Positions 61,673 to 64,000 of a DNA stretch of 64,000 nucleotides are shown in pieces. The translations under genes were made by a program, and so were the position numbers. Origin of the DNA: Arcobacter venerupis (GTDB lineage Bacteria > Campylobacterota > Campylobacteria > Campylobacterales > Arcobacteraceae). Where the stretch lies: positions 2,108,001-2,172,000 of the forward strand of contig NZ_CP053840.1 in the NCBI RefSeq assembly GCF_013201665.1, in the 5' to 3' direction. Positions within the stretch are counted from its first letter, which is position 1. Each line of letters opens with the position of its first letter. The notes beneath the pieces were generated by a model. It saw only the letters and a program-made list of their open reading frames with translations. It was not told the origin of the DNA and made no database searches.

Positions 61673-63436
61673 TCAATCATTTGTGTGAATTTGTTTACCC
61701 AGTATATTTGTATAGTATACTTTAGATAATTCCTTTGCTCGACTTTCAATTTTATCTATTTCCCAGTCATCATTATTGTTTGTAAATTCTTTTATCCAGT
61801 TATATGATGACTTCAAGTATATTTTCTTTTTATCTGAATAGTTAAGATTATCAGCCTCATTATTAAGTCTTTGTTCTAAAATAATTAAGTTCCCAATATT
61901 ACATGAGTTATTTCCACTTGATTCTGAAACAATATGTTCAATACTTCCTAAATCTGAAAATATCTCTTCTTGTTCATAAAAAGAATTCAATTTTTGTATT
62001 GCATATTTAGTTTTAACATTACTCGGATTATCTTTCTTTGTAAAAGTTAATTTTATAAAGCCATTAGAAAATTGTTCAAAGTTAGGGAATAATTTGTTTA
62101 AAAGAGTAATAAGCATAGTATCAATTAATGTGTTTACTTCAGACTTATTTTTACACTTTCTTATTTCTATTGCAAATTTTGCATAAATTGTTTCAAATCT
62201 ATTTGCGGCACCACTAACAATTGAATTATATGCAAAGTGAAAGTTTTCTAAGAACTGAATAGTTTCTTTAAACTTTTTAGTATTAATTAATCCTTCATCT
62301 TTCACTTTGAATAAAGCGAGTAAAGCAATCCTAACTTGAACTATATTAAAATAATTCATTAAAATATTCAAACTCTGAACTAACCAAAAATATTCTTTTC
62401 TATTCTCATAATCCTGTCGACTTGGGTTTAAAATTTTGATATAATTTTTGGCATTATCTTCCATTTCAACTAGAAATTCTTTATATTTATCCCTATTCTG
62501 TGGTTTTATTATTTTAATAAAATCATCATATAATTTATTTGCTGAAGATTTTTTATATGTTGAAATCCAAAAATGTCTATAATATGTTGCTAGCCCAACT
62601 GATTCGTTACGTGAGACAAGAATTTTTTTGATTGCATCCCATTTTACTTCTGCATAATCAGCAGATCCCTTTTCATCTATAATTTCAAATATTTTATTTT
62701 TTATTAAATCAACATGAGATAATTGTTTACCTTTTGCATTGAGTATCTCAAATATTTTATTAGCATTTTTTTTATCTGGTGTAGAAATTGAAATAAAAGT
62801 AGTACCCAACACTTGATCTCTTATAGTTTTTAGTATTTCTTTATACTCAAGTTGATTAACATTATCACTACCTAAAGTCTTACTTAAATGTGCTCTTAAC
62901 TTTTTTTCATCTAATTTATTGTGAAAATATATGAATGATTCTTTTATAACTTCTTCTTCTTCTGTTGACGGTGGTTGTTTATCTTTTTTTTCTCTATCTT
63001 GAATATAAAAAGAAAAATAAGGATAATGTGTTTTACTTTCTAAAATTCTAATATCTTCTCCATCATCATTCTGAGTCATTATATACCTAAAAACCTGTTC
63101 ACTTAATACATCTTCACCAATTTCACGAAACCTATCCGAAAGTGCTGAAAATAATATAGTAATTGATGTAATACGTTGTTGCCCATCTACTACATATATA
63201 TTGCTATCTAGATTATTTGATTCAGAATAATCTCCAATAAAAAGCATTGTTCCTAAAAAGTAATTATCAGATATTAATTTATTATCTTTTATTGAAAGGC
63301 AATTTAGCATATCATCAATGAATTCTTGATAGTTTTTTTTATCCCATGAATACTCTCTTTGAAATCTAGGAATTATAAATTGACTTCCTGATATAAGTAG
63401 TGATTTTATAGTTTTATCTTTTGGTTTAATATTCAT
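61673..63436 (-). CDS. DUF262/DUF1524 (GmrSD-like) nuclease, putative defence protein
   Basis: The 587-residue protein has an N-terminal DUF262 domain with SQFIIPRFQREYSWDKKNYQ and VVDGQQRITSITILFSAL (about residues 82-100), the ParB-like nucleotide-hydrolysing motif of GmrS. The C-terminal DUF1524 domain has an HNH-type core SIEHIVSESS...NIGNLIILEQRLNNEA (His 501). This single-chain fusion is the plan of GmrSD-type (type IV) modification-dependent restriction enzymes. The usual HIxP motif is HIVS here. No other restriction or methyltransferase gene is adjacent, so it is solitary. The start has an AAGGTAAG ribosome site. Confidence 0.88.
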   Translation of the reverse strand: MNIKPKDKTIKSLLISGSQFIIPRFQREYSWDKKNYQEFIDDMLNCLSIKDNKLISDNYFLGTMLFIGDYSESNNLDSNIYVVDGQQRITSITILFSALSDRFREIGEDVLSEQVFRYIMTQNDDGEDIRILESKTHYPYFSFYIQDREKKDKQPPSTEEEEVIKESFIYFHNKLDEKKLRAHLSKTLGSDNVNQLEYKEILKTIRDQVLGTTFISISTPDKKNANKIFEILNAKGKQLSHVDLIKNKIFEIIDEKGSADYAEVKWDAIKKILVSRNESVGLATYYRHFWISTYKKSSANKLYDDFIKIIKPQNRDKYKEFLVEMEDNAKNYIKILNPSRQDYENRKEYFWLVQSLNILMNYFNIVQVRIALLALFKVKDEGLINTKKFKETIQFLENFHFAYNSIVSGAANRFETIYAKFAIEIRKCKNKSEVNTLIDTMLITLLNKLFPNFEQFSNGFIKLTFTKKDNPSNVKTKYAIQKLNSFYEQEEIFSDLGSIEHIVSESSGNNSCNIGNLIILEQRLNNEADNLNYSDKKKIYLKSSYNWIKEFTNNNDDWEIDKIESRAKELSKVYYTNILGKQIHTND

Positions 63437-63484
63437 GGTTTTCTTACCTTATGTAAATTTTATTCCGTTAATATAGTTAACTAA

Positions 63485-63506
63485 AAATAATTATATATAA
63501 TTATTT
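63485..63506. promoter_or_regulatory. 22-bp AT-only palindrome upstream of the DUF262 gene
   Basis: A perfect palindrome made only of A and T, 49 bp upstream of the ATG. It contains TATAAT-like boxes on both strands and may be promoter, operator or both. Chance is a real alternative in such AT-rich DNA. Confidence 0.35.
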
Positions 63507-63580
63507 ATTCGTAATGCATTTTATATAAAGTAGCCTTAAATTAGTAATATTAATAACAAAATATTGTTTTTAATTCTCTT

Positions 63581-63808
63581 GAAGAACAAGTTCTTCGCTT
63601 TTCTTACTTTTTAGTTGGAAAAAGTAAGACTTGTGATTGCACGCTCTTTGAGAAAAAGTAACCAGACAAATTGTTGAAGGCAAAGCTACCCTACAGTTAT
63701 ATATTTATTTTCAGCCCTGCTTGTGCTTGCACTCTCTTTGAAAAAACTCGCTAAAATGACCATTTAGGTCATTTCTTAACGCTCAAACAGTTTCGGGCGT
63801 AACCGAAA
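63581..63808. repeat. Hairpin-rich block with a 27-bp direct repeat
   Basis: Inverted repeats: GAAGAAC/GTTCTTC (63581-63596), a 10-bp perfect stem CTTACTTTTT/AAAAAGTAAG with loop AGTTGG (63603-63628), AAATGACC/GGTCATTT (63754-63774) and TTTCGG/CCGAAA (63791-63808). Direct repeat: 63631-63657 and 63721-63747 match at 24 of 27 positions, exactly 90 bp apart. This may be a structured non-coding element or a decayed mobile sequence; I cannot name the class. Confidence 0.55.
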
Positions 63809-64000
63809 ATAAATATCTAACTTCCGGCTTCAACAAAGTCTGGAAATCCCTGTAGTTCAAACTATCTTTTTTAAATTGAATTTAGAAAAGTTGCAAGTGC
63901 ATAAATAAAAAATGTAAATGTCTTTATCCTCATATTCCAACATCTGCAGAAGCTGAACGTTTATTTTTAATTTCGGAAAAAGCTGAGGACTGTTTGAATA

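Larger units (their letters stand above)
63437..64000. other. Gene-free right end with many hairpins
   Basis: I see no credible gene in these 564 bp. The first 100 bp are AT-rich promoter DNA for the DUF262 gene. From about 63580 the base composition shifts to higher GC and the sequence becomes rich in short inverted repeats and contains one near-exact direct repeat (listed separately). The last 60 bp could be the start of another unit outside the window. Confidence 0.6.

Noticed and set aside
61547-61729. A 60-residue hydrophobic open frame
   Set aside because: No ribosome site, low-complexity Phe/Tyr/Leu composition, and overlap with the end of the DUF262 gene; likely chance in AT-rich DNA.
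63581-63960. A retron msr/msd region or group II intron end, suggested by the hairpins
   Set aside because: No reverse transcriptase is visible and the hairpins do not show a recognisable retron layout; the right flank is not available.

Overview
The window is chromosomal DNA from a very AT-rich bacterium that looks like a member of the Arcobacter group (Campylobacterota). The signs are low-GC codon use, dense overlapping operons, many Cache-type histidine kinases with an HQWRQPL-type H-box, many c-di-GMP proteins, and TATAAT -10 boxes that mostly lack a recognisable -35. The taxonomic call is inference from style and gene content; the window holds no rRNA.

Layout. 0-1.5 kb: the start of a RhuM-family gene, a decayed ORF tail and a methyltransferase. 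1.5-9.9 kb: a 7TM-DISM diguanylate cyclase, a small membrane protein, and a MarR regulator divergent from a complete tripartite RND efflux operon (TolC-like, adaptor, pump), with a 32-bp perfect palindrome between them. 9.9-17.5 kb: two adjacent histidine kinases, four tRNA genes (Gln, Tyr, Phe, Leu), a double-Cache kinase, an FMN reductase and a PAS-GGDEF-EAL protein. 17.6-29.7 kb: PIN-PhoH ATPase, a 39-residue FeoB-associated protein, an HD phosphohydrolase, pdxH, a parvulin, a NIT-GAF-PAS-GGDEF cyclase, a DbpA-type helicase that appears to start at ATT, a DedA protein, and a translationally coupled EAL/degenerate-GGDEF pair. 29.7-37.1 kb: pxpABC (5-oxoprolinase) downstream of a TRAP transporter and a two-component system. 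37.2-44.8 kb: hypothetical proteins, a GNAT acetyltransferase, htpG with a long palindromic element at its 3' end, and a chemoreceptor.

45-49.6 kb: an MFS exporter and aldo/keto reductase, a DMT transporter with an IclR regulator, and a hotdog thioesterase. Three copies of one CGAACAT-type palindrome link these promoters. 49.6-60.1 kb: a compact hydroxycinnamate (p-coumarate/ferulate) catabolic cluster. An ADP-forming CoA ligase, an aldehyde dehydrogenase, an orphan TRAP binding protein, a hydroxycinnamoyl-CoA hydratase-lyase and an acyl-CoA dehydrogenase form one operon, divergent from a MarR regulator. Next to it pobA is divergent from an IclR regulator. Together they would turn p-coumarate into 4-hydroxybenzaldehyde, 4-hydroxybenzoate and protocatechuate; no ring-cleavage genes are in the window.

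60.1-64 kb is accessory. An AbiEii-type nucleotidyltransferase toxin and its HTH partner sit between two 89-bp direct repeats of the 3' end of the IclR gene, driven by a full-consensus sigma-70 promoter. A solitary DUF262/DUF1524 (GmrSD-like) protein follows, then about 560 bp of gene-free, hairpin-rich sequence with an internal direct repeat. The strongest candidates for new biology are the repeat-bounded toxin-antitoxin cassette, the hydroxycinnamate cluster with its permease-less TRAP binding protein, the ATT start of the helicase, and the paired GTGAG-N6-GTGAG sites of the TRAP/5-oxoprolinase regulator.
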